Assembly (NCBI GenBank): GCA_045539095.1
Contig: JAZQER010000064.1
Coordinates: 1-6,521 of the forward strand
Source: SFWF01 sp045539095
GTDB taxonomy: Bacteria; Bacillota; Clostridia; Oscillospirales; Acutalibacteraceae
DNA: 6,521 bases
Direction of reading: 5' to 3'
The notes under the pieces are model-generated. The model was not told where the DNA came from. It did no database searches and worked only from the letters and a program-made list of their open reading frames with translations. Positions 1-5,697 of this stretch are shown piece after piece (the stretch's first letter is position 1; every line of letters begins with the position of its first letter). The translations under genes and the position numbers were made by a program.

Positions 1-1184
1 GCACCGTCAAGAGCTCTGTGGTCAAATGTAAGAGAAAGACCCATAGCCTGATAGGGTTTGATCTCGCCACCTACCATCTTGATTCTGGTTGTGATATTAT
101 CTACGCCGAGAATACCTGTCTGGGGAGGATTGATAACAGGAGTAAATGACTCAACACCGAGGTTTCCGAGATTAGAAACGGTGAAGGATGCACCGGTAAG
201 CTTATCAGGGCTGATGTTGCCCTCGCGGCACTGCGCAGCAAGCTCCTTAACCTCCTTAGAAATCTCAAGAAGACTCTTCTCATCAGCATGGAAAATGGTC
301 GGTACCATAAGTCCTCTCGGAGTATCAACAGCAACACCGAGATTAACATGCTTGAAATGGCGTATGGTAGAATCATCAACCATATTAGCATTTAAGTCGG
401 GGTGATTTAAAAGGGTTCTCGAAACAGCGTAGAGAACGATATCGCCAAGGGTAATGCCTGCGCAGTCACCTTCACTTGCCTTGAGCTGCTTTCTGTAAGC
501 CAGAATATTCGAAGCATTGAACGAGGTGGTATGTGTAAGCTGAGCCATCGATGACAGAGAGGTCATCATAGACTTTGCAATAGCGCGGCGGATACCCGAG
601 AACTTAACATCCTCATACTCGGTATCGGGTGCTGCAGCTGCAACAGTCGCAGTGGCAGCAGGAGCGGTAGCGACAACAGGATTATCAATAAGATTTCTTA
701 CATCGCGCTCGATAACTCTTCCACTCGGACCTGTGGGTGTTGCAAGAGATGCATCAACACCTGCTCTCTCTGCGAGCTTTTTAGCTCTGGGAGAAACAGC
801 CGATTTCTCTCCTACGACGGCGGTAGTCTCATAAGCAACAGGAGCAGCAGCGACAGGAGCGGCCTCAGCTACGGGAGCGGGAGCAGCCTCTGCGGCAGGC
901 TCTTCTGCAACGGCGCCATCGGGACGAAGAGCAGAACAGTCATCACCGGGATTTCCTATAGCACAGACATTAACAAGGCAAGGAACCTCGTCGCCGTCGT
1001 TAAAGAAAATCTCGAGAAGAGTTCCCTCTTCGGTTGATTCACATTCAAAACTTGCTTTGTCGGTTTCATATGTAAAGAGAATATCTCCTACCTTTACAGA
1101 GTCTCCGACCTTCTTTTCCCAATTACCGATAATACAACTTTCAACGGTTATACCGGCCTTGGGCATAATTACAGCGTTTGCCAA
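1..1184 (-). CDS. Dihydrolipoamide acyltransferase (E2) of a 2-oxoacid dehydrogenase complex, C-terminus cut by window edge
   Basis: This is the E2 core subunit of a pyruvate-, acetoin- or other 2-oxoacid dehydrogenase complex; it passes the acyl group from E1 to CoA on a swinging lipoyl arm in the cytoplasm. Visible in order: lipoyl domain (about residues 1-78) with lipoyl lysine K43 in ETDKAS; Ala/Pro-rich linker (about 92-125); peripheral-subunit-binding domain (about 129-166, SPRAKKLAERAG...GPSGRV); a second Ala-rich linker; catalytic domain from about 190 with the HxxxDG motif H389-R-A-L-D-G394. 394 codons are present, and the missing tail should be only about 20-30 residues beyond the window. 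The start is TTG at 1182-1184: it lies 6 nt after GGAGGG and gives the normal MANAVIMPKAG N-terminus. The first ATG (codon 7) would cut into the lipoyl domain and has no ribosome site. The gene is divergent from lplA, whose product would lipoylate it. Substrate class (pyruvate versus acetoin) cannot be told from E2 alone. Confidence 0.95.
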   Translation of the reverse strand, partial: MANAVIMPKAGITVESCIIGNWEKKVGDSVKVGDILFTYETDKASFECESTEEGTLLEIFFNDGDEVPCLVNVCAIGNPGDDCSALRPDGAVAEEPAAEAAPAPVAEAAPVAAAPVAYETTAVVGEKSAVSPRAKKLAERAGVDASLATPTGPSGRVIERDVRNLIDNPVVATAPAATATVAAAAPDTEYEDVKFSGIRRAIAKSMMTSLSSMAQLTHTTSFNASNILAYRKQLKASEGDCAGITLGDIVLYAVSRTLLNHPDLNANMVDDSTIRHFKHVNLGVAVDTPRGLMVPTIFHADEKSLLEISKEVKELAAQCREGNISPDKLTGASFTVSNLGNLGVESFTPVINPPQTGILGVDNITTRIKMVGGEIKPYQAMGLSLTFDHRALDG

Positions 1185-1190
1185 AAAAAA

Positions 1191-1199
1191 CCCTCCTTA
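1191..1199 (-). promoter_or_regulatory. Ribosome-binding site deciding the TTG start of E2
   Basis: On the minus strand the sequence reads TAAGGAGGG followed by six T residues and then TTG. A strong Shine-Dalgarno match at 6-nt spacing is the main reason for choosing TTG rather than the ATG six codons downstream. Confidence 0.85.
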
Positions 1200-1221
1200 A
1201 TGGTTTATAATATGCACTTAT

Positions 1222-1250
1222 ATTCTACCGCTAATAATCGATAGTGTCAA
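1222..1250 (-). promoter_or_regulatory. Sigma-A-type promoter of the E2 gene
   Basis: On the minus strand there is TTGACA (1245-1250), a 17-nt spacer and TAGAAT (1222-1227). The -35 is perfect and the -10 has one mismatch. Transcription should begin near 1215, giving a leader of about 30 nt before the TTG start. This implies that E2 is transcribed from its own promoter even if other complex genes lie to the left. Confidence 0.8.
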
Positions 1251-1370
1251 TGGGTTTTTGGGAAATTTTGCGTTAAATATTACGTTTTTGAGCATTTTGT
1301 GAAAGTCTTAACAAACTTTGCTCCTACTTATTGCCTGCGGTTTGTCTTTTTTGAGCAACTTAAAAATCTG

Positions 1371-1399
1371 TTGACTAATCGTTGTATTTTTTTTAAAAT
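1371..1399 (+). promoter_or_regulatory. Sigma-A-type promoter of lplA
   Basis: TTGACT (1371-1376), a 17-nt spacer and TAAAAT (1394-1399). The predicted start of transcription, about 1405-1407, falls on or next to the GGTGA ribosome site (1406-1410), so the lplA leader would be only about 8-10 nt. If that is judged too short, an undetected promoter further upstream must be used. Confidence 0.6.
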
Positions 1400-1414
1400 A
1401 AGAACGGTGATACT

Positions 1415-2380
1415 ATGATAGAAAAAATCGGTATATATATTTCCGCTTCACTTGACCCTTATGAAAACCTAAGTGTCGAAAAATATCTGTTGGATACAGT
1501 ATCTGAAAATACAGTTGTTTTATATCTTTGGCAAAATCAAAACACGGTAGTAATAGGCAGAAACCAAAATCCTTGGGCAGAGTGCAAATGCGAAGAGCTT
1601 CGGGCTGACGGAGGACATCTTGCGCGCAGGCTTTCAGGCGGCGGCGCTGTATTCCACGATATAGGCAATCTCAATTTCACATTTCTGTGTGCTACTGAAA
1701 ACTATGATCTCACAAAGCAGATGAAGGTTATCGAGACAGCTTGCTCTCTTGCAGGAATAAAAACCGAGCTTTCGGGCAGAAATGACATTCTTGCCGACGG
1801 CAGAAAGTTTTCGGGTAACGCTTTTTATAACTCAAAGGACAAAAGCTATCACCACGGAACAATTCTTATAAATGCCGACCGTGAAAAAATGTCAAAATAT
1901 CTTACGCCCCCAAAGGCAAAGTTAGAAGCCAAAGGCGTGAAATCGGTGCGTTCACGGGTTGTAAATCTCTGTGAGTTGTCACCTGAGCTTACCGTTTCGG
2001 ATATGAAAAAATATATGGTATCAGCATTTGAGGCGGTATACGGTATTAAGTCAAAACCTGTCTCTGACATTGACAAAAAAGCCGTTGCCGAAACTGCTGA
2101 GTTTTACGGCAGCTGGGAATATCTTTACGGTACGCCGCTTCCCTTTACAATATCCTTTGAAGGGCATTTTGAATGGGGCCATGTCCAGATGCAGCTTTAT
2201 ATCAAGGAGGGAATTATCCACACGGTGCAGTCATATCACGACTCTCTTGATTTCGAACTTTCGCACAAGATATTTGTTGCCCTCCATCATTCAAAATTTG
2301 AAGTAAATGAAATGAAAAAACGACTTTTGGGGGAGCTTAGCGAAGACGTTGCAAACGATATTATTTCAATAATAAGTTAA
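1415..2380 (+). CDS. lplA: Lipoate-protein ligase A
   Basis: Activates free lipoate with ATP to lipoyl-AMP and transfers it to the lysine of lipoyl domains (E2 subunits, GcvH); this is scavenging of exogenous lipoate in the cytoplasm. The 321-residue protein has the family landmarks: RRLSGGGAVFHDIGNLNFTF (71-90), GRKFSGNAF with the presumed catalytic/lipoyl-AMP-binding lysine K131, HHGTIL (146-151) and KGVKSVRSRVVNL (173-185). The region from about 233 to the end is the small C-terminal accessory domain, so this is a two-domain enzyme of normal length. The ATG at 1415 matches the usual N-terminus and is preceded by GGTGA at 4-nt spacing. The gene is divergent from an E2 gene, its likely protein substrate. 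The 3' end is followed by a shared bidirectional terminator, and a decayed second copy of its C-terminal coding part lies at 3179-3474. Confidence 0.95.
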   Translation: MIEKIGIYISASLDPYENLSVEKYLLDTVSENTVVLYLWQNQNTVVIGRNQNPWAECKCEELRADGGHLARRLSGGGAVFHDIGNLNFTFLCATENYDLTKQMKVIETACSLAGIKTELSGRNDILADGRKFSGNAFYNSKDKSYHHGTILINADREKMSKYLTPPKAKLEAKGVKSVRSRVVNLCELSPELTVSDMKKYMVSAFEAVYGIKSKPVSDIDKKAVAETAEFYGSWEYLYGTPLPFTISFEGHFEWGHVQMQLYIKEGIIHTVQSYHDSLDFELSHKIFVALHHSKFEVNEMKKRLLGELSEDVANDIISIIS

Positions 2381-2391
2381 TAACCAAAAGC

Positions 2392-2421
2392 AAAAGAGCC
2401 AATCACATGATTGGCTCTTTT
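2392..2421. terminator. Bidirectional intrinsic terminator between lplA and the Ltp lipoprotein gene
   Basis: Perfect 13-bp stem, AAAAGAGCCAATC and GATTGGCTCTTTT, with a 4-nt loop (ACAT). It gives a U-tract in both directions and lies between two convergent genes (stops at 2380 and 2430). Its core is repeated almost exactly at 3138-3167. Confidence 0.9.
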
Positions 2422-2429
2422 TATTTCAA

Positions 2430-2849
2430 TTAATAGCCTACAGATGCTGCTCCGTGTTCGGCTTCCTCAGTAGTAAAGCCCTCAAATTCAAGCTGTTCGA
2501 TGAGGCCATCCTTCGAGAATGCCATAAGGTCCATATAAGACTTTGCCTTCTTAGCTGCTTGCTCCTTCCAATCGGCTCCGCAATTTTCTACCGCGAAGGT
2601 AGCATCTTCATTTGAAAAGCCTTCAAACTCAAGCTGTTTAACGAGACCGCTTTTTGAGAAAGCCATCGTATCAAGATAAGATTTCGCCTTCTTTAGAGCG
2701 TTCTCCTGTCCGACCGTCATATTGCTGACCGACTGTGTTTCGGATACGTTAGAACCGAGAGCACTGCTGTCACCAGTTGAAGTTTCACTGCAAGCACACA
2801 ATGTTAACACGAAGATTGCGGTTAAACACATAAGTAATATTTTTTTCAT
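2430..2849 (-). CDS. Ltp-family surface lipoprotein with two Ltp repeats; possible phage-exclusion protein
   Basis: A 139-aa exported lipoprotein. A signal peptide (MKKILLMCLTAIFVLTLCAC) ends in lipobox L17-C18-A19-C20, so the mature protein should be anchored by C20 to the outer face of the membrane. A Ser/Thr-rich spacer (about 21-48) leads to two tandem Ltp repeats, about 50-95 and 98-139, each with the core AKSYxDxMAFSKxGLxxQLEFEGF. This is the host-cell surface-exposed lipoprotein (Ltp) domain. Known for the family: Ltp of Streptococcus thermophilus phage TP-J34 blocks injection of incoming phage DNA, and its repeats are small helical domains. Immunity function here is inferred from domain and context; many chromosomal Ltp proteins have no known role. 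The ATG at 2847-2849 lies 6 nt after GGAGGAG; an upstream TTG (2862-2864) overlaps that ribosome site and is unlikely. Divergent from an XRE regulator, with operators over its promoter. Confidence 0.88.
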   Translation of the reverse strand: MKKILLMCLTAIFVLTLCACSETSTGDSSALGSNVSETQSVSNMTVGQENALKKAKSYLDTMAFSKSGLVKQLEFEGFSNEDATFAVENCGADWKEQAAKKAKSYMDLMAFSKDGLIEQLEFEGFTTEEAEHGAASVGY

Positions 2850-2869
2850 TTTTATCTCCTCCAAGATGA

Positions 2870-2896
2870 ATAAATATCCCGTATTGGGATATTTAT
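2870..2896. promoter_or_regulatory. Operator-like palindrome O1
   Basis: Perfect inverted repeat with 11-bp arms, ATAAATATCCC (2870-2880) and GGGATATTTAT (2886-2896), and a 5-nt centre. It sits over the start of transcription of the lipoprotein gene. Its half-site and 5-nt centre are shared with O2, as expected for a dimeric HTH regulator, most simply the adjacent XRE protein. Confidence 0.75.
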
Positions 2897-2917
2897 ATTA
2901 TACCAATATGGGATAAT
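2897..2917. promoter_or_regulatory. Operator-like palindrome O2
   Basis: Inverted repeat ATTATACC (2897-2904) and GGGATAAT (2910-2917) with an AATAT centre and one mismatched pair. It lies within the promoter of the lipoprotein gene and 24 bp centre-to-centre from O1. Read on the appropriate strands, both sites fit TATMCC-AATAY-GGGATA. It also lies just upstream of the repressor start codon, so autoregulation is likely. Confidence 0.7.
2909..2917 (+). promoter_or_regulatory. Possible extended -10 promoter of the XRE regulator
   Basis: TGGGATAAT reads as TGn followed by GATAAT, but no good -35 lies 16-18 nt upstream. If used, transcription begins near 2924, leaving a leader of about 13 nt. 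This would be a weak promoter embedded in O2, facing the strong lipoprotein promoter. It is a weak call. Confidence 0.3.
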
Positions 2918-2936
2918 GTTGTCAAGAGGTGTTTTT

Positions 2937-3143
2937 ATGAGATTGAAAGAAATAAGAAAAGCAAAAGGCATTTCCCAACTGAAGCTCGCCCTCGATCTTA
3001 GCACAAGTCAAAATGCAATCAGCCGATACGAAACCGGTGAGCGCGAGCCCGGCATTACCGAACTGATTAAGATAGCAGACTATTTTAACGTTTCGGTCGA
3101 CTATCTTCTCGAGCGCACAGATAACCCCAACATACAAAAATGA
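2937..3143 (+). CDS. Small XRE/Cro-type HTH transcriptional regulator
   Basis: A 68-aa DNA-binding protein that is almost entirely one HTH_3/XRE domain. Helix 1 is MRLKEIRKAKG, the HTH is around ISQLKLALDLSTSQNAISRYETGERE (residues 12-37), and the C-terminal helices end in the common ADYFNVSVDYLLERTD. There is no separate sensor or peptidase domain, so any release from repression must come from elsewhere. The ATG at 2937 lies 5 nt after AAGAGGTG; an in-frame ATG at 2916 lies inside palindrome O2 and would put the ribosome site within the coding region. The gene is divergent from the Ltp lipoprotein gene and separated from it only by promoter and operator sequence, so it is likely the repressor of that gene and of itself. 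The stop codon lies inside its terminator stem. Confidence 0.92.
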   Translation: MRLKEIRKAKGISQLKLALDLSTSQNAISRYETGEREPGITELIKIADYFNVSVDYLLERTDNPNIQK

Positions 3144-3167
3144 GCCAATCGATTGATTGGCTCATTT
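3138..3167 (+). terminator. Intrinsic terminator of the XRE regulator, twin of the lplA terminator
   Basis: Perfect 13-bp stem, AAATGAGCCAATC and GATTGGCTCATTT, loop GATT, followed by a T-rich tract. The stop codon TGA (3141-3143) is part of the left arm. The 9-bp core arms GAGCCAATC/GATTGGCTC are the same as in the terminator at 2392-2421. Confidence 0.88.
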
Positions 3168-3178
3168 TATTTATATAA

Positions 3179-3474
3179 TTTTGCTGACTGCCAGACTTTA
3201 CAGCAGCTGGGAATATCTTTATGGTACGCCGCTTCCCTTTACAATATCCTTTGAAGAACAGTTTTCTTGGGGACATATCGAGCTTCAACTCGGCATTAAA
3301 AACGGCGTTATCCAAACCGCAAAGGTCTACACCGCCGCTATGTAGTTTGAGATTGCCGACATTATCAGCAACGCCCTTCTTGGTATACGCTATGACCTTG
3401 CTAAAATACGTGACGCGCGCTCGGTTTTACCCGATTATTTAGCTGAAAGCATTAGTAAAATGGTTGGTCAATAA
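3179..3474 (+). pseudogene. Decayed 3' fragment of a second lipoate-protein ligase gene
   Basis: Translation in one frame gives the C-terminal accessory domain of LplA: YSSWEYLYGTPLPFTISFE, then QFSWGHIELQLGIKNGVIQTAKVY, a stop TAG at 3343-3345, then FEIADIISNALLGIRYDLAKI to a final TAA at 3472-3474. It aligns with residues from about 225 to the end of the intact LplA; the stop falls where the intact copy has D279. The N-terminal catalytic domain (RRxSGGG, lysine motif) is absent, there is no start or ribosome site, and the homology begins within about 12 nt of the preceding terminator. It therefore cannot encode a ligase. The frame stays open for 42 codons after the stop, so decay may be recent. 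Bases 3197-3256 match 2103-2162 of lplA at 58 of 60 positions; the flanks are far less alike. Confidence 0.88.
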
Positions 3475-3479
3475 CTATT

Positions 3480-3513
3480 AAAAGGCAAGCAACTTTTTGG
3501 TTGCTCGCCTTTT
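3480..3513. terminator. Bidirectional terminator between the lplA fragment and the GH43 gene
   Basis: Stem arms AAAAGGCAAGCAAC (3480-3493) and GTTGCTCGCCTTTT (3500-3513), one mismatch, loop TTTTTG. T-tracts follow in both directions. It would end any transcript through the lplA remnant and that of the GH43 operon arriving on the minus strand (stop at 3523). Confidence 0.85.
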
Positions 3514-3522
3514 ATGTTTATA

Positions 3523-4992
3523 TTAATTATTTTCGGGATGAATACATTTACCAAAAATTGTAATACTTGTAACTCCCGCTTCAATATCTTTTGGAGACCC
3601 AACAACCCTTAGACGTACTGCATTTGCCTTTACCGCATCAAACGTGCGATAATCGACAACAAGATCATCACCGTTATCCGATGCATCTACAAGCATCCTC
3701 CACTCCGGATTATCCGAGGATTTGTATTCAATAACATACTGAAAAGCTCCTCCGCAGATGCCATTTTCGGTATCCATTCCTATATCTCTCCAAAGAATTC
3801 TTGACGATGATATGAGATAATCCACCGAGCCACCAAAAGCTATAGTAAGCATTTTTTCGCTATCATCACTCTTGGGCTGCCACCAAGTGAACACGCTGTC
3901 ATCAGTCGCATAAAACGGCTCTCTGCCTTTGGCAAAGCTACTGGCAGTGGGTCTTTGTAAAAACGTCAAAGGAAGCAAGCCCGCACTATTTCCCTGTTCG
4001 GGATTGTTAAGCACACCCGGCGCATACTGCGGTGTTTCGGTAACCGCAGGACAATAAAGCTCACCGTTTTCATCTATACCGATAGGGTCCATACCTATCC
4101 TACGCTCGTACTTGTGGTTGAAATTATATAAGCTGGTATAGAAAATCCAATAGGTATTATTGGGACCTTCAGTAATGCATCCGTGTCCCGCACCTCGAAG
4201 CAGTCCAAAACGCTTTTCTGTAATAGGATCGTGTTTTTTTTGCGGAACAAAACCCGAAAGCGGACCCTCATCCGAGTACATAACTCCATTTGCATAGGTA
4301 GAATACTGCGTAGCACTACCCGAATAAAGCAGATAATATCTGCTTTTTATTTTTATCATCCACTGACCTTCAATATAACCAACTCGCTCGTTCTGGTTAT
4401 ATTCTCCGTAGCGCTGCCATTCTTTCGTAGGGTCAAATCGGTTTATCCACACAGGCTCGGTTATGCACTGCCACGGCTTTTCGGGATCTAGTTCTACACC
4501 CAAAGTACCCGTAAAAAACTCCACGTTCTCGCCATTTTGTGGCTTTTCAACGCCAAACCAGTAAAAATACAGCCTATCTCCGTCTGCAAGATAGCATCCA
4601 TCGGCAACCTTCATTTCATTTCCGTGAAAATCGGTCATATGTCCGCAAAGAGTGAACGGACCTGTAGGGCTGTCAGAGCAGTATACCTCACTCATACTGT
4701 GTCCGCTAAGATACCATTTATCTCTGAAACAAACTACAGCTGGACTGTAACGAAGATGCTCGATACCAATATCCACATGCTTCCAGTTAACAAAATCTTC
4801 AGATACATATGCCATCTTGTAGCTCGGATACATTATCCACTTTCCGTCATGATATATAACACTCGGGTCGGCTATTGAACGGTAATCGGGCACCGAATCA
4901 ATCACTTGCCCCTCGGCTGATGTATCAAGCCACCTGCCCGAGGGCATATCCGAAACGGATAAAGGATTGCAGTATGTAGGTCTCATATCCAT
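3523..4992 (-). CDS. Glycoside hydrolase family 43 with C-terminal discoidin-like domain
   Basis: A 489-aa predicted beta-xylosidase/arabinofuranosidase-type enzyme acting on oligosaccharides. The N-terminal 1-340 is the five-bladed GH43 propeller. The likely catalytic set is D42 in IADPSVIYHDGKW (general base), D131 in VADGCYLADGDRLYFYW (pKa modulator) and E208 in GYIEGQWMIKIKSRYYLLYSG (general acid), with H270 in GAGHGC matching the conserved propeller histidine. Residues about 345-485 (RPTASSFAKGREPFYATDDSVFTWWQ... to TSITIFGKC) look like an F5/8 type C (discoidin, CBM32-like) fold. There is no signal peptide, so it should act in the cytoplasm on imported oligosaccharides. The ATG at 4990-4992 lies 7 nt after AGGAGG, which itself falls immediately after the stop of the membrane protein gene, so the two are probably co-transcribed. 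The exact substrate cannot be read from sequence; arabinose- or xylose-containing substrates are family-based inference. Confidence 0.88.
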   Translation of the reverse strand: MDMRPTYCNPLSVSDMPSGRWLDTSAEGQVIDSVPDYRSIADPSVIYHDGKWIMYPSYKMAYVSEDFVNWKHVDIGIEHLRYSPAVVCFRDKWYLSGHSMSEVYCSDSPTGPFTLCGHMTDFHGNEMKVADGCYLADGDRLYFYWFGVEKPQNGENVEFFTGTLGVELDPEKPWQCITEPVWINRFDPTKEWQRYGEYNQNERVGYIEGQWMIKIKSRYYLLYSGSATQYSTYANGVMYSDEGPLSGFVPQKKHDPITEKRFGLLRGAGHGCITEGPNNTYWIFYTSLYNFNHKYERRIGMDPIGIDENGELYCPAVTETPQYAPGVLNNPEQGNSAGLLPLTFLQRPTASSFAKGREPFYATDDSVFTWWQPKSDDSEKMLTIAFGGSVDYLISSSRILWRDIGMDTENGICGGAFQYVIEYKSSDNPEWRMLVDASDNGDDLVVDYRTFDAVKANAVRLRVVGSPKDIEAGVTSITIFGKCIHPENN

Positions 4993-5006
4993 AAAATGTC
5001 CTCCTA

Positions 5007-5591
5007 TTATGCGTTATCTTCCTCAACTGCAGTATCCTCCAACGCAGACTGCTCGACATACACTTCTTCCTCGCTCGGAAGCTTTTTCAGTTTAAAATAT
5101 GCGCTTATTCCCATCGAAAGCGATACTATGACCCACACGTGGAATACGATATCAATTATCGAATCCATAGCAAATCCGTAAAACGCTAACATTCCCAAGG
5201 TATCGAGTCCAAAGAACACTAGGGCGAATATCAGCCAACCTACTCTCTTTTTAGAGAAAAACCAGCTTATAAGATAAAGTATAACGAAGATAACGGCTAT
5301 TGCTACCATTGTGTAGAGAAAAGAATCTTCTAATATAGGAAGTCCTGCATTTTCGTCTACATACCATTCCTCAGAAAGCTTGCCACAAAACATCATTCCG
5401 AATGTTGTCAATATGTATGGAATAAAAGCTGAAAAGAGAAAATATGTATCGCTTCCCGCTATCATTAGCACCATATTTATCACAGAAAAGCATACTACAA
5501 TAAGTAGGTTTCCACGAGCAGTAGCATATCTTGATTCTAACTGCTGTCTTGATGATAAACTGATATTATTTTTATTAAACAAGTTTGCCAT
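5007..5591 (-). CDS. Five-helix integral membrane protein of unknown function
   Basis: A 194-aa protein without a recognised enzymatic motif. After a polar N-terminus (MANLFNKNNISLSSRQQLESRYATARGN) come five hydrophobic helices: LLIVVCFSVINMVLMIAG; YFLFSAFIPYILTTFGMMFCG; FLYTMVAIAVIFVILYLISWFF; VGWLIFALVFFGLDTLGMLAFYGF; IIDIVFHVWVIVSLSMGISAYF. It ends in an acidic tail rich in E and D. The second and third helices are separated by a loop (EEWYVDENAG). The start at 5589-5591 is chosen because it is 7 nt from GAGGAG; an ATG two codons upstream (5595-5597) is only 1 nt from it. The gene is first in a two-gene operon with the GH43 gene, 14 nt apart. The pairing does not prove a role in sugar uptake, since five helices with no solute-carrier motif fit no transporter family I recognise. 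Confidence 0.82.
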   Translation of the reverse strand: MANLFNKNNISLSSRQQLESRYATARGNLLIVVCFSVINMVLMIAGSDTYFLFSAFIPYILTTFGMMFCGKLSEEWYVDENAGLPILEDSFLYTMVAIAVIFVILYLISWFFSKKRVGWLIFALVFFGLDTLGMLAFYGFAMDSIIDIVFHVWVIVSLSMGISAYFKLKKLPSEEEVYVEQSALEDTAVEEDNA

Positions 5592-5624
5592 ATTCATTCT
5601 CCTCTTAATGTGGTCTTTAGTTTA

Positions 5625-5653
5625 AATATATCACAATTTTCTTAAAAGAGCAA
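5625..5653 (-). promoter_or_regulatory. Promoter of the membrane protein-GH43 operon
   Basis: On the minus strand there is TTGCTC (5648-5653), a 17-nt spacer and TATATT (5625-5630), with TGA just before the -10 (extended -10). The leader is about 25-30 nt. The word TTGTGATAT at the -10 region is shared with the promoter at 6286-6314. Confidence 0.7.
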
Positions 5654-5659
5654 TCTAAA

Positions 5660-5696
5660 TATGAAAAACGAGCCATTTTTTGACTCGTTTTTCATA
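5660..5696 (-). terminator. Terminator of the small hypothetical gene unit
   Basis: Perfect 13-bp arms TATGAAAAACGAG (5660-5672) and CTCGTTTTTCATA (5684-5696) around an 11-nt loop. On the minus strand it follows the stop codon at 5698 directly and ends in a T-rich 3' arm. It separates the upstream unit from the membrane protein-GH43 operon. Confidence 0.75.
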
Positions 5697-5697
5697 A

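Larger units (their letters stand above)
2897..2925 (-). promoter_or_regulatory. Perfect consensus promoter of the Ltp lipoprotein gene
   Basis: On the minus strand there is TTGACA (2920-2925), a spacer of exactly 17 nt and TATAAT (2897-2902). Both hexamers match consensus. Predicted start of transcription is near 2890 with a leader of about 40 nt. Palindrome O2 fills the spacer and overlaps the -10, and palindrome O1 begins at the -10 edge and covers the start site, so a repressor bound there would shut it off. The -35 overlaps the ribosome site of the divergent repressor gene. Confidence 0.88.

Noticed and set aside
58..834. Open frames on the plus strand (58-405, 652-834) and a second minus frame (101-391) within the E2 gene
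   Set aside because: They overlap a clear E2 coding frame, lack ribosome sites and encode low-complexity or nonsensical proteins; they are shadow frames.
1350..1363. A 14-bp match (TTTGAGCAACTTAA) to the reverse complement of 6417-6430 in the IS leader
   Set aside because: It is isolated; flanking bases do not align, and a match of this length is not improbable by chance in an AT-rich window, so it is not evidence for a solo IS end.
2916..2936. Upstream in-frame ATG of the XRE regulator
   Set aside because: It overlaps palindrome O2 and would place the AAGAGGTG ribosome site inside the gene; the ATG at 2937 gives the standard XRE N-terminus.
3157..3345. A 62-codon open frame with LplA similarity as a real small gene
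   Set aside because: Its ATG lies in the terminator hairpin, there is no ribosome site, and the LplA similarity continues past its stop codon, so it is part of a pseudogene.
4183..4878. Plus-strand frames opposite the GH43 gene
   Set aside because: They are antisense shadows of a gene with clear family motifs.
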